DNA of 64,000 nucleotides from Ianthella basta (lineage: Eukaryota; Porifera; Demospongiae; Verongiida; Ianthellidae). The position numbers and the translations under genes were made by a program. The notes below the pieces were generated by a model, which saw nothing but the letters and a program-made list of their open reading frames with translations, was not told where the DNA came from and searched no databases. Shown piece after piece: positions 20,240 through 30,364 of this stretch. Position 1 is the first letter of the stretch, and each line of letters opens with the position of its first letter. The stretch lies in NCBI GenBank assembly GCA_964019415.1, contig OZ025885.1:3988120-4052119 (forward strand). Direction: 5' to 3'.

Positions 20240-21476
20240 TTTTGTACTGATATATGTACTTTTACAAGCACACATGCACATACATGCATGTGGAATATGG
20301 CAAAATGGAAGCTCACTTGTGTAGCTGTCTTGTGGGTATACGTATGGTCCCCTTGACACTTGGGTGCGGAGACATGTAGGCATGCCATAAACATGTCATG
20401 TGCATGGTACATGACCTGCTAATATTATGTACTGTATATGTACATGTGTTTGAACTCCCTGGCTTATGCAGCTGATGATGGCTGTGAAGTCCTTTCCCAT
20501 TCCTGTCACCGTTCAAGGCAGATATACAATGTCATGTAGTTCTAGCTATTAGCCTATACTACCTGTATACACATACGTAGATACACAACTACACATGCTC
20601 ATGGGAGGTTGCAGCTCACCTGATGTGCACACATGATTGTGTGGTAATCTATAGCTGATCGAGAGTCACAGTATTCATCAAAGTCATTTCCTTACTTGTG
20701 GCTATAATATTATTGTGAACACGTACTGCTTAGCGAGATGAGGTAGAGCAAAATGCAAGTTTACCAAGACAAAGAGCAATGGTTACATGCATGTGTGTAC
20801 CTCAAAGAACAGTGTCCATGACCTCCATGTCATTCTGGCACATGAGGACAGACCGGAACTCTGTAGTAAAGATATCCAAGAGGGACAGTTTAGCAAGGTT
20901 ACCATTTACAAAGGGTATGAGTGCATACGTGCAAGGAATCTTAACAAAGGCATACCTTAGCATCTCTCCCTGTGAGACGGAGCATCAGTGGCAAGTATCG
21001 ATCGCCTTCAGATGGAAGAACAGAGGTTGCACAAACTTAAAATATGTATGTAGAAGAAATAGATTCCCATTCTGCTGAACTACTATATTACATGGCATAA
21101 GTTGTTTAACTAATCCGCTGACAACTTATAGCAAGAAAAGTACCATTGTTCAGTGGTGTGGAAAATTCGGGTCACGCGTCTCCCATTGAAGTACAATGTA
21201 GTGATCATTCCTGCATACCCAGAGGTTTCTGCACCTATGTACAAGGTGTCTTCGTCGATCTGCCTGAATTTTGGGGTTAACAGATAATCAGTTGCAAACT
21301 ATGTACAGTAAGAGTGGGCATGTTGTTGTTGCATCACTTCTAGTTTGGGCACATTGCACCTGCCCATACACACTAAAACCTACAGCAATGATGCATATGT
21401 GGACCTAGGGTTTAGCCAAACTGTTTAATAGCTAGTTGTTCCATTATTCAATCCCACCTCTATTCTCTCTATCCAG
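20240..21476 (+). repeat. Duplicate of the gene A 3' intron
   Basis: Large parts match 18310-19155 (for example ATGGCTGTGAAGTCCTTTCCC near 18537 and 20477, and the CACATTGCACCTG phrase near 19040 and 21350). The duplication carries the tail exon at its right end but not the transmembrane exon. Confidence 0.65.
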
Positions 21477-21655
21477 AAGTATGTTGCAAATCAGCAAAAT
21501 CTGATACCAAACCCAAACATTGGAAGGACGTGCTTATGCTGCCGAACCCAGCTTATAGCGGAGTGACCCAGTCAGCAACCATTGACATGAAGAAACAGCA
21601 ACAGAACCATTGCTCCATTGATCTCTCTCACATCCCATGTATATACCCTTTCTAA
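21477..21655 (+). CDS. Second tail exon, possible alternative C terminus of gene A
   Basis: Acceptor CTATCCAG with phase 1 entry, so it could follow the transmembrane exon ending at 18296 just as well as 19156 does. Open to a TAA at 21653-21655, giving about 59 residues. The first two thirds parallel tail 1 and keep NPAYSGVTQS; the end is different and longer. No transmembrane exon lies between the two tails, so it would have to be an alternative last exon of gene A or be unused. Confidence 0.5.
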
Positions 21656-21690
21656 TTTCACCTCTGTCTTGCTTTGTTTCATGCATGCAG

Positions 21691-21804
21691 TGGACAACCC
21701 CTGTGATACAACCCCTTGTGCCAATGGTGGTACCTGCAGTCGAACTGGTCTGACTGACTTCTCATGTGCTTGTGATGGAGACTGGGGTGGAGTAATTTGC
21801 GACA
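21691..21804 (+). pseudogene. Orphan classical EGF exon of locus B
   Basis: 114 bp, acceptor CATGCAG, donor GTGAGA, phase 1-1, open, with six cysteines in classical EGF order (PCANGGTC, CACDG). It matches the second exons of genes C (32058-32171) and D (41688-41801). No signal-peptide exon precedes it; only 35 bp separate it from the stop of the tail exon. The coding sequence looks intact but the locus lacks a start, so it is treated as a relic. Confidence 0.6.
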
Positions 21805-22081
21805 GTGAGATACTTCATCTTTGATACCGTATCTATGTTACACAAGCTATTGATGCTCAACTACATCAGCCAGTGGCTGTCAGTGTGAATGTAGGTCCTC
21901 TGACCTGCCAGTGATATGTAGACTCCTTTGCACATAGCTTGCCAACGGTTGTGTTTGTATTTCAGTTGTTTAACTTCAATAACATGGGGACTGGTTGCCT
22001 TTCTGTAGTTATTGTAGAAAATGGTTGTCATTGTTGTAACCTTTAGTAGCAAAATACTCATTAAACCATGTAGTGTCATAC

Positions 22082-22334
22082 TGTTGTGAAGGCATGTCTC
22101 CCAGAGGCTCCGATCACCTGCTGTCATGTAACAATGTGTGGTGCCACTTTGTCTAGAACTTTTGACACATGCATCTATAAAAGATCACCTCCTCCCTCTG
22201 TAAGTGCTGCTGTTGTTGTTCAATAAAGCTCCCTGATTCACGTTACCAGTGTCCGTTCGCGTAGTGCCTGTCCCTTACCCTGTCCTCGCTGTCTGGACTT
22301 GTCCCATGTACCCCGTGCCCACGACAACGGTACA
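22082..22334 (+). repeat. Gypsy 5' LTR with promoter and polyadenylation signals
   Basis: Contains TATAAAA at 22176-22182 and AATAAA at 22222-22227, so transcription start and the R region probably lie between or near them. Identical by eye to 27495-27747. Confidence 0.9.
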
Positions 22335-22336
22335 AT

Positions 22337-22354
22337 TGGTGTCAGAAGTGGGAT
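22337..22354 (+). other. Primer-binding site (tRNA-Leu type)
   Basis: Two bases after the LTR, TGGTGTCAGAAGTGGGAT complements the CCA-terminated acceptor and T-arm 3' half of a leucine tRNA (ending CCCACTTCTGACA-CCA, as recalled). Confidence 0.75.
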
Positions 22355-22358
22355 CTAG

Positions 22359-23630
22359 ATGAGTACCAGAGCGACAACCAAGATGGAGGCTCTTCTTGAG
22401 GAGGTGATCCAGCAGAACGAAAAGATAGTCCGGCGAATGGACGAGCAGTCGGAGCAAATTAGCGAGCATCTGAGGATGCTGAGTCAGCAGCAGTCGGAAC
22501 GAGTAGACGGTATCGCCCAGAAGCAAAAGGAGACTGAACAGGAAGTCAGTGCCATCGCAGGAGATTTGAGCTCCGTAAAGCTGACCGTTGAGGGTCGGCT
22601 GAGTGTAATGGAGAGCTCAGTATCAGGACTGACGAATCAGCTCCGCACCGAGGTCGGAGAAAGCCGCGAGTCACTGAAGCAGGAACTTCGCGTGGAACTA
22701 CTACGGGAGCTTGGAGCTACACCCGGTCTTCGCCCTGCTGCGCGCCCCTTCACGCCTTCGGACCCGAATACAGAAGCAATTGGAGGGCAGACTAATCGGG
22801 TTGGGGACACCAGTGCAGCGGGCAGGACACCCCTCACCCCGAGTGTGGTACAACAGCGCCCTGCACCATTCGATGGGACGCTTGCTTGGGACGCCTACCA
22901 TGCCCAATTTGAGTTGTTGGCAGAAATGAATAGGTGGGACCGCTCAGAGAAGGCCACTTATCTGGCCATCAGTCTAGAAGGGGCTGCAGCCACCGTATTG
23001 ACAAACCTCCCTCCGGAGAAGCGCCATGACTATGCAGCCCTGACTACAGCACTGGACTCCCGATTTGGTGCGACACACCAGACTGAACTGAACAGGATGC
23101 GCCTCAAGTCCAGAACCCGTCACAGAGATGAGACCTTGGCAGAGCTGGCAGAAGATGTTGAACGCCTTACACGCCTTGCATACCCAGGAGCAACCGAAGA
23201 CATGATCCAGGTTCTTGCACAAGACCAATTCGTAGATGCTTTGGTGGAAGAGGACGTGAGGCTCCGTATTCGCCAGAACAAGCCAGTGACATTGCGTGAC
23301 GCCTTGAGGATTGCTCTGGAACTGGAGTCTTATCAACTAGCCAGTAGGCAGCGAGTGAAATATGTGAGAGAAGCCCAGTCGCTGGAGGATGGATACGCAG
23401 TGCAACAGCAGGTGTCCACAGCTACAGCCAGGGAAGACATCCTACAGCAACTGGTAGATGCTATTCGTGGTGATGCAAGCTCACTCCCATTCAGAAGGAA
23501 ACCAGGCAGAGGAAATGCCTTGACTTGCTGGGAGTGTGGGGAGAAAGGCCACCTTAGACGAGAGTGCCCTCGGCTGCAGAAGAAGCAGCAGGGGGGGGAT
23601 ACGGTGTCCCGTTCGGGAAACGGGCAGTAG
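22359..23630 (+). CDS. gag: Gypsy Gag (nucleocapsid-containing)
   Basis: 423 residues. The first 110 residues are Gln/Glu-rich with heptad character (likely coiled coil). The central part has the capsid-like helical composition of Ty3/gypsy Gag (FDGT...AWDAYHAQFE onward). A single CCHC zinc knuckle, CWECGEKGHLRREC, spans about residues 390-403. It would assemble the particle and package element RNA. It ends with TAG at 23628 and overlaps pol by 67 bp. The start is the first ATG after the primer site. Confidence 0.88.
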   Translation: MSTRATTKMEALLEEVIQQNEKIVRRMDEQSEQISEHLRMLSQQQSERVDGIAQKQKETEQEVSAIAGDLSSVKLTVEGRLSVMESSVSGLTNQLRTEVGESRESLKQELRVELLRELGATPGLRPAARPFTPSDPNTEAIGGQTNRVGDTSAAGRTPLTPSVVQQRPAPFDGTLAWDAYHAQFELLAEMNRWDRSEKATYLAISLEGAAATVLTNLPPEKRHDYAALTTALDSRFGATHQTELNRMRLKSRTRHRDETLAELAEDVERLTRLAYPGATEDMIQVLAQDQFVDALVEEDVRLRIRQNKPVTLRDALRIALELESYQLASRQRVKYVREAQSLEDGYAVQQQVSTATAREDILQQLVDAIRGDASSLPFRRKPGRGNALTCWECGEKGHLRRECPRLQKKQQGGDTVSRSGNGQ

Positions 23631-26600
23631 CCGGGCTTGCGGGGCAAAGCTCGGCTGGGACATCTACAGCCCCCATAGTAAATGAATTTGACATCTTCAA
23701 GACGGGATCTATTAACAGCGGAGGAGACAGCCTGACAGTTCCAGGAACCATCAATGGGAGACCCTGTGAGTTGACTGTTGATACTGGTAGTAACATCTCT
23801 ATTGTCAGACCTGACATACTCAGAGGAATTAACCATAACCTGATACATCCTGTTAGCAGCTGTCTCAGAACCGTAACTGGAGAAAGAGCCCCTATCCATG
23901 GAAAGGGACTGTTACACCTTGGCATCGGATCCCTTGTAGTCCAGCAGGAGCTCTGGGTTGCAGACATACATGACGAGTGTATCCTTGGACTTGACTTCCT
24001 GCAGTCAAATGGATGTCAGGTAAACCTTCGAGACCAAGCCCTGGTCATTGGTGATGAGGAGTTTCCCTTGAGGAAGCCATCAACCAGTCCACGACCAAAC
24101 TGCTGCAGGGTTGTGTTGACAAAGAAAGTTTGTTTGGCCCCACTGGCAGAGGCAATTGTCCCTGTGGAAGTAGACCCAGTCCACACCGACTACAGAGTGG
24201 GGCTCCTGGAGCAGACCCAGCCATCACCCTTTGGGAGCCTACTGGTGGGGAGGACACTTGTTGACCTGGAAAAAGACAGGGTCCCTTTGAGAGTAATGAA
24301 CCTCTCCCATCAGCCACTAACTCTCAAGAAGGGGACCGAGGTGGCACATTGCAATCTGGTCAGTGCCATTATTGTTCCAGACAAGGCCATTAGCTGTGAA
24401 GAACCTATGGAGAATGTTCGGAGAACCAGATCAGTGGAAATCTTACCCACCCACCTGAGGGACCTGTATAACCGCAGTATCATAGGGCTGGAAGAAGCAA
24501 AGCACCCAGAAGTGCACCAGCTCTTATGTTGTTATTCCGATGTCTTTTCCACAGGTCCAGAAGATATTGGGTGTACTGACCTGGTTAAGCACCACATCAA
24601 TACTGGCCAAGCCGCACCGGTGCGCCAACCACCCAGACGACTTCCCCTAGCGAAGAGAGAAGAAGCAGAGAAAGCTGTCCGAGAGATGAAAGAGCGAGAT
24701 GTAATTGAGCCATCCGCAAGTCCCTGGTCATCACCTATTGTGCTCGTACAAAAGAAAGATGGAGGTATGAGGTTTTGTGTTGATTACCGCAAGTTGAATG
24801 ATGTTACACACAAGGACTCCTATCCATTGCCACGAATAGATGACACTCTCGAGGCCTTATCAGGAGCAAAGTGGTTTTCTGCACTTGATCTCAAGAGCGG
24901 TTATTGGCAAGTTCAACTGGATGACAACTCCAAAGAAAAAACTGCCTTTTCAACTGGGAGTGGGCTATGGCAGTTCAAGGTTATGCCGTTTGGACTTTGC
25001 AATGCCCCGGCCACCTTTGAACGGTTGATGGAACAGGTTCTAGTTGGGCTACCCACATCCATAGCCCTCGTTTACCTGGATGACATCCTTGTACCTGGAC
25101 GTACCTTTTCCCAGGAGCTTGCCAACCTGAGACAAGTGTTTGAACGGCTGAGGGAGGCTAAACTGAAGTTGTCACCAAAGAAGTGCACTCTTTTCCAGAA
25201 GGAAGTGAACTACTTGGGTCATGTAGTCAATGAAAAGGGCATCTCCCCAGACCCCTGCAAGGTTGAGGCAGTCAAGTCCTGGCCTAAGCCTACTACGGCT
25301 ACCGAAGTGAAGAGCTTCCTGGGCCTTTGCTCCTACTACCGGCGATTCATCAGTTTCTTTGCCGACATTGCACACCCCCTACATCAGAGTGCCACAGTCT
25401 CTCCTTTTGAGTGGACACAGGAAGCTGATGATGCCTTCAGCAAACTAAAGCAGATGCTGACAGAGTCCCCTATTCTTGCCTATCCGCAACTGGATGTTGA
25501 GTTTGTGCTTGACACCGATGCAAGTAGCACTGGCATCGGTGCTGTTCTTTCACAGCAGGTTAATGGACAAGAGAGGGTGGTTGCTTATTTCAGTCGCGCC
25601 TTGAAAGCACCAGAACGCCACTATTGTGTGACCCGTAAAGAGCTACTGGCCATGGTGAAGGCAATCAGGCACTTTCATGCTTACCTGTATGGTAGGAAGT
25701 TTCGGCTTCGCACTGATCATTCAGCTCTTCGTTGGTTGTTGAACTTCCGGCACCCAGAGGGCCAGACTGCCAGATGGATTGAGAGTCTCCAGCAGTATGA
25801 TTTCTCAGTGGAGCACAGGCCCGGTGTTCAACACACCAATGCAGATGCACTCTCAAGACGGCCGTGCCTGAGAGATACTTGTAAGCACTGTGAACGATTG
25901 GAGTCACGAGAGTGGGGGAACAAGCCTCATGACCATATAACTGGTCAAGATGTACCACAGGTAGCCACGCTTGCCTTGAGTGGACCAGAACCCACTGGAG
26001 GCAGGTCTTGGGAGAATCTGAGAGAAGCCCAGCTGTGTGATCCAGAGATCAAGCCAGTGTTAGAATGGATGGAGAGAAGTAAGGACAAGCCTTCATGGGA
26101 GGAGACTGCATCCCACCCTCCAGCCACAAAAGTTTATTGTGCCCAGTGGGAGAGTTTGAAAATCTTCCATGGAGTGTTGTATCGACTCTGGGAGACACCA
26201 TCTGGAGATGCCACTGTCAGGCAGCTGGTGCTCCCCAAGTCCCTGAGAAGGGAGGTTCTGCAGGAGTTGCACAATGCCCCAACTTCAGGACACTTGGGCA
26301 TGGCTAAGACCCTCAGTCGTGTCAGGGAGAGATTCTATTGGCTCCAGTGTAGACGTGATGTCCAGGAGTGGTGTCGAAGCTGTGATCTGTGTGCACAGAA
26401 GAGAGGACCTCAGAGAAAACCTAAAGCCCCGCTGAGGACATACAATGTGGGATCCCCTTTGGAGCGCATAGCCATCGATGTACTGGGCCCACTACCCCCT
26501 ACAGAAGCAGGCAACAAGTATATCCTTGTCATTGCGGATTACTTCACCAAATGGGTGGAAGCCTATCCAATGGTCAATCAAGAAGCGGGGACCATAGCAG

Positions 26601-27454
26601 AACTACTGGTCCAGGAATTTATCAGCCGGTTCGGGATACCGTTAATAATTCACACTGACCAGGGGCGAAATTTTGAGTCAGCTTTATTTGCTGAGATGTG
26701 CAAGTTACTAGACATCCAGAAGACCAGAACAACTCCCTACCATCCACAGTCAGATGGCATGGTTGAACGATTCAATAGGACCTTGGAAGCCTTACTTTCT
26801 AAGTTCGTTGATCACAACCAGAAGGACTGGGACGAGCACCTCCAGATTCTCCTAATGTCCTATCGTTCAGCCGTCCATGAGAGTACTGGTTGCTCTCCAG
26901 CCAAGCTGATGATGGGGAGAGAACTGACTCTGCCAGTTGACTTGACATTTGGTAGACCTGAAGAAGAGGAGCCTCAGACAACTGTGGAGTACACCAATGC
27001 CCTGCACGAGCGACTTGAGAGGGTCCATGACTTTGCCAGAAACCATCTCAAGCTGGTGACGGACAGAATGCGGCAGAGGTACGACTCGTCACCGGAGTGT
27101 CACAGGCTGCAACCAGGTGACGCAGTCTGGCTCCACAACCCACAGCGAACTAAAGGCCTTTCCCCTAAGCTTCAACGCCCATGGCAGGGCCCTTTCACCA
27201 TCATTAAACGGATCAATGATGTAGTCTACAGGATCAAGCTCAGTCCAACTGCAAAGCCAAAAGTGGTTCACAGAAATAGACTGTGGAGCTATACTGGGGC
27301 TAGCCCTCCAACCTGGTTCCGGGCCCTGGAGCAAACAATTTCAGCGCCCTGCACCACTACTGATCCTCAGGCTGATTCGGTACCTAGGGACTCATCAAGC
27401 CAACCGAGAAGGAGCAGTCGGACCAGACGCCCTCCTGATCGTTATCACAGTTGA
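23564..27454 (+). CDS. pol: Gypsy Pol: protease, reverse transcriptase, RNase H, integrase
   Basis: 1296 codons open from 23564, most likely translated only as a frameshift extension of Gag entering near 23597. Aspartic protease: DTGS at residues 73-76. RT: YLDD at 504-507. RNase H: DTDASSTGIG and a later RTDHSALRW. Integrase: HHCC zinc finger around 900-945, then catalytic Asp972, Asp1032 and Glu1068, giving exact DD35E spacing. The C terminus carries a chromodomain-free basic tail. All catalytic residues are present and there are no stops or frameshifts, so the copy may be active. Confidence 0.93.
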   Translation: MPSAAEEAAGGGYGVPFGKRAVAGLAGQSSAGTSTAPIVNEFDIFKTGSINSGGDSLTVPGTINGRPCELTVDTGSNISIVRPDILRGINHNLIHPVSSCLRTVTGERAPIHGKGLLHLGIGSLVVQQELWVADIHDECILGLDFLQSNGCQVNLRDQALVIGDEEFPLRKPSTSPRPNCCRVVLTKKVCLAPLAEAIVPVEVDPVHTDYRVGLLEQTQPSPFGSLLVGRTLVDLEKDRVPLRVMNLSHQPLTLKKGTEVAHCNLVSAIIVPDKAISCEEPMENVRRTRSVEILPTHLRDLYNRSIIGLEEAKHPEVHQLLCCYSDVFSTGPEDIGCTDLVKHHINTGQAAPVRQPPRRLPLAKREEAEKAVREMKERDVIEPSASPWSSPIVLVQKKDGGMRFCVDYRKLNDVTHKDSYPLPRIDDTLEALSGAKWFSALDLKSGYWQVQLDDNSKEKTAFSTGSGLWQFKVMPFGLCNAPATFERLMEQVLVGLPTSIALVYLDDILVPGRTFSQELANLRQVFERLREAKLKLSPKKCTLFQKEVNYLGHVVNEKGISPDPCKVEAVKSWPKPTTATEVKSFLGLCSYYRRFISFFADIAHPLHQSATVSPFEWTQEADDAFSKLKQMLTESPILAYPQLDVEFVLDTDASSTGIGAVLSQQVNGQERVVAYFSRALKAPERHYCVTRKELLAMVKAIRHFHAYLYGRKFRLRTDHSALRWLLNFRHPEGQTARWIESLQQYDFSVEHRPGVQHTNADALSRRPCLRDTCKHCERLESREWGNKPHDHITGQDVPQVATLALSGPEPTGGRSWENLREAQLCDPEIKPVLEWMERSKDKPSWEETASHPPATKVYCAQWESLKIFHGVLYRLWETPSGDATVRQLVLPKSLRREVLQELHNAPTSGHLGMAKTLSRVRERFYWLQCRRDVQEWCRSCDLCAQKRGPQRKPKAPLRTYNVGSPLERIAIDVLGPLPPTEAGNKYILVIADYFTKWVEAYPMVNQEAGTIAELLVQEFISRFGIPLIIHTDQGRNFESALFAEMCKLLDIQKTRTTPYHPQSDGMVERFNRTLEALLSKFVDHNQKDWDEHLQILLMSYRSAVHESTGCSPAKLMMGRELTLPVDLTFGRPEEEEPQTTVEYTNALHERLERVHDFARNHLKLVTDRMRQRYDSSPECHRLQPGDAVWLHNPQRTKGLSPKLQRPWQGPFTIIKRINDVVYRIKLSPTAKPKVVHRNRLWSYTGASPPTWFRALEQTISAPCTTTDPQADSVPRDSSSQPRRSSRTRRPPDRYHS
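23591..23624 (+). promoter_or_regulatory. Probable -1 ribosomal frameshift signal, gag to pol
   Basis: A run of eight G (23591-23598) gives a G GGG GGG slippery heptamer in the gag frame. Ten bases downstream a hairpin forms: CCCGTT (23608-23613), 5-nt loop, AACGGG (23619-23624). Slipping back one base enters the pol frame, which is open through this point, and the gag stop follows at 23628. Confidence 0.65.
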
Positions 27455-27481
27455 TTGAGGAACCAAACCCAGTGTGAAGTT

Positions 27482-27494
27482 AAGGAGGGGAGAG
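27482..27494 (+). other. Polypurine tract
   Basis: AAGGAGGGGAGAG directly abuts the 3' LTR and would prime plus-strand synthesis. Confidence 0.85.
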
Positions 27495-27747
27495 TGTTGT
27501 GAAGGCATGTCTCCCAGAGGCTCCGATCACCTGCTGTCATGTAACAATGTGTGGTGCCACTTTGTCTAGAACTTTTGACACATGCATCTATAAAAGATCA
27601 CCTCCTCCCTCTGTAAGTGCTGCTGTTGTTGTTCAATAAAGCTCCCTGATTCACGTTACCAGTGTCCGTTCGCGTAGTGCCTGTCCCTTACCCTGTCCTC
27701 GCTGTCTGGACTTGTCCCATGTACCCCGTGCCCACGACAACGGTACA
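27495..27747 (+). repeat. Gypsy 3' LTR
   Basis: Direct repeat of 22082-22334 with TATAAAA at 27589-27595 and AATAAA at 27635-27640. No difference from the 5' LTR was seen, which implies recent insertion. Confidence 0.9.
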
Positions 27748-28204
27748 ATACTTTCTACATACATAAGGTGCAAGTACCCACAGCAGAGAGTCATATACGT
27801 AGCCTGACATTGAAGCAAGCAAAGCATTCAAGTGTGCCCCTTTCCTACTGACTTTAACACATGCAGTAACGAGTGTGTAACAGTGAATTAGTGTTTCTAA
27901 TGATGAAGTGACCTTTGGTCAATTGGATGTGTGGAACACTGTACTTTAGTGTACGCTGAAGTATGCATTAAGTATACTTTTATAAGTTGTATGATATTAC
28001 TGTGTATGTGTTGTACGTATGTGTGCTCTTTTACCTAGTTGGCTTTTAAGGAGAATGTGTTGGAGGACCTCTTCTGCATTGAGGCTTCTCTCTTTATCAT
28101 TTCACTGCATGGCCATTTCAGCAAATGTTTCTTACTCAGATATCCAGACATGCTCCAGGGGAGGAAGAAGATGTGCCAGCTAAATAACGATGTAGGGTAT
28201 ATAA

Positions 28205-28281
28205 CAATGGAGCACACTCAGTACAGGAAACTGTAATTAATGTAACTGTGTAAATGGTTACAGTGGGACAACCTGTGGAAA
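28205..28281 (+). pseudogene. Decayed EGF exon of locus B
   Basis: Retains AATGGAG, TGTAACTGTG, AATGGTTACAGTGGGACAACCTG and a GGAAATGAG end, but the donor GT has become AT and in-frame stops are present. 27750-28200 is similar to about 32460-33150, confirming that this is the locus B counterpart of a gene C intron and exon region. Confidence 0.55.
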
Positions 28282-29805
28282 TGAGTGTACTACATGGATG
28301 AGGCCTAAAGGTCCTGATGGGCATGTACGTACCTAACTAGTTGTAGTATTCTTGTATGTATACTCGTACATAGCACATTCAGGCCCATGCTTGGGGGGGT
28401 TGTTGGGTGTGTAGCTACACACACCCCCCCCCTTCCAGGTCTGTGGTTCATAGAATTAAGAATTTTCTAGTCCATGTCCTTATTGAGAACTATAATACAT
28501 CACCTTTCTGAAGCGTTGTCACCAGTATGCGTGCACGGCCATTTACACCGTCTTCCACTTTGTTGTCATGTCATTGGCTGGGAAGCATTTACCTACAGAC
28601 ATTTTATTCCCAGGAATTAATCCTGGTATACAAAACCCTGCGTATGGGCGTGACATGGTTGTACAATTGTGATGCACAGTACTGATCGGTTGTTGAGCGC
28701 ATATCCTCTGTTAAGTGCACATTTCTTTACCAGTTTTCACCCTATTTGTTAGGTGTCTAGTGAAGTAATTTCAGGTGTTCATCCCTTTTCTGTTAGGTGC
28801 ATAAAAGGATTCCCTGGCAGCCTAGCAGCCTAGCCACTTGCCTGACATGTAATAATGACTAGAAACTAGTAAAGAAGTGCTTAAATTAGAATTTACTTTG
28901 CTACGCTGTGGCCATCTTAATAAGAAGTTTGCATATAATTATAATTTCTTCATTAGCCTCATATTTCTATCTTAATAATAATAAATGATTGAAACAAACT
29001 AAAATCCTAACAATAAATCATGCAGGCTAGCAATTAGTAACTGGTGCACTAGGGTGCCAGTTTTATCTTGCCAGAGCTATAAACACATGCGCTTATCAAC
29101 TGATCAGTACAGTGTGTATTAGAAAGGCAATTGGAGCAATGAAGAGGGAAGACCACTGTATACCATGTAGCCAATCCATTTTCAGCTTTATTACTTAGGA
29201 AACCTTACTGAAAGTTTAAAACACTGTGCAATACACGTGCCTTTAGAACTATAGGGCTGCCTTTACGCATCACATTATCATGCTTTTAGCTGCCCTGTAT
29301 GAAGAGTAGGCAATTTGTGCTGAGTCAAAGATGTCAGACTATGGTCACCACACACTGGAGGGGTAGAGCAGGTAAGAACACTGCAATGCAATTAAGCACT
29401 GCAATGAGCTGAAAGAACATAATTATAAGCTCCTACACTTTTTATAGAGTAACTAAATGCATGCATGGAGGACACACGTATTTCTTTGCATGCACAAAAG
29501 ATATACAATTCTTGTTCACCTTGCTCTATATATGATGATCGAGGTTTATAAAGCCAACCCCAACCCAAAATGTGTGTAAAAGAGTTATCAATTCCTCTGT
29601 GAAATGTAACAACTCACTTGTGTTCAGTTTGGCTTGACTGTGGTGGCTGAGATTGGAATTAGCCCAGTAATTTCAGCTCCTAGGCCATAGCATGTCATGA
29701 TGTATATACAGGAGTAGAGTACCAATTTTTCATTAGGATGAAATATGAGCAAAGACATACAGATGGGCTGAAGTGAATGTCATAAACCCATAATTGCTAC
29801 TTTAG
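28282..29805. other. Locus B non-coding DNA
   Basis: No exon or complete mobile element seen. A C/G-rich imperfect hairpin (GGGTGTGTAGCTACACACACCC) is at about 28405-28426. The rest is AT-rich unique-looking sequence. Confidence 0.4.
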
Positions 29806-29895
29806 CCTGTATTCGTAGCTGCATGTCAGAAATGGAAGGGCTTGTATCTCAGGGAACTGTACACGTGTCTGTATAGATGGCTATATACAGTGGAA
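29806..29895 (+). pseudogene. Decayed EGF exon of locus B
   Basis: Acceptor TTTAG and donor GTGAGT survive, with CCTGTATTCGTAGCTGCATG in place of the usual start. A base insertion after GTCAG shifts the frame and a TAG falls in the second half, so it cannot encode an EGF module. Confidence 0.6.
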
Positions 29896-30048
29896 GTGAG
29901 TGTGTTACATCCACACATGGTTTGCTTACTATGTAGCTCCCTCAAGACAATTATATTCATTCCTGCCTACCTTGGTGTTGTGCTCCTATCAAAGTTCTTG
30001 ATAGTTTCTACAACACTTCCTCTTTTCTTGTGTCTTGTTGTTCTCTTG

Positions 30049-30092
30049 GTAACACCATTGGAGGTGGAGGCTTTAGTGTGGGAGCCATTGTT
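30049..30092 (+). pseudogene. Decayed linker exon of locus B
   Basis: Matches the gene C linker exon (37846-37902) from GGTAACACCATTGGAGGTGG to the GTGAGC donor, but the acceptor AG and the first codons are lost (TCTTGTTGTTCTCTT replaces TATAGACAAGCAGCAA). Confidence 0.6.
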
Positions 30093-30364
30093 GGTGAGCT
30101 ATCTATCCAATGCTAAATGTAGAATAGTTACACAGTATCATTGCTATTAAGATTGTGTTCAGTTACATGTACATCATGCTTTCACAGTGTGCTACTTGAC
30201 TAGAGACATAGCAAATGAAAGAGTGAGGCTTTAGCAGTGAAAGAAGCGACATGCTATGCATTCACTTTGGGGATGAGGTAACTTAATCGATAGGTACCGC
30301 CTCTCCTAGGTAGTACTGCTCCTACCATTGTGTATGTGTGTTTATATGATTACATAACCTGTGC

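Larger units (their letters stand above)
22082..27747 (+). mobile_element. Complete Ty3/gypsy LTR retrotransposon
   Basis: 5666 bp with 253-bp direct LTRs (22082-22334 and 27495-27747) that read identically by eye, begin TGTTG and end TACA, flanked by a 4-bp ATAC duplication (22078-22081 and 27748-27751). It holds a tRNA-Leu-type primer site, a gag ORF, a pol ORF in the -1 frame in the order protease, RT, RNase H, integrase, and a purine tract. No envelope-like ORF exists between pol and the 3' LTR. Integrase after RNase H places it in Metaviridae. It lies in duplicated receptor-locus DNA whose uninterrupted paralogue is near 32466-32476. Confidence 0.93.

Noticed and set aside
20779..21078. 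99-codon open frame in the duplicated gene A 3' intron
   Set aside because: No recognisable motif, no splice support, and the homologous stretch near 18.8 kb is not open.
23564..23590. ATG-like start for pol upstream of the G run
   Set aside because: The pol frame is simply open there; position and sequence favour frameshift entry from gag rather than independent initiation.
27455..27494. Envelope gene in the gypsy element
   Set aside because: Only 40 bp separate the pol stop from the 3' LTR, and they contain only the purine tract and a short leader.
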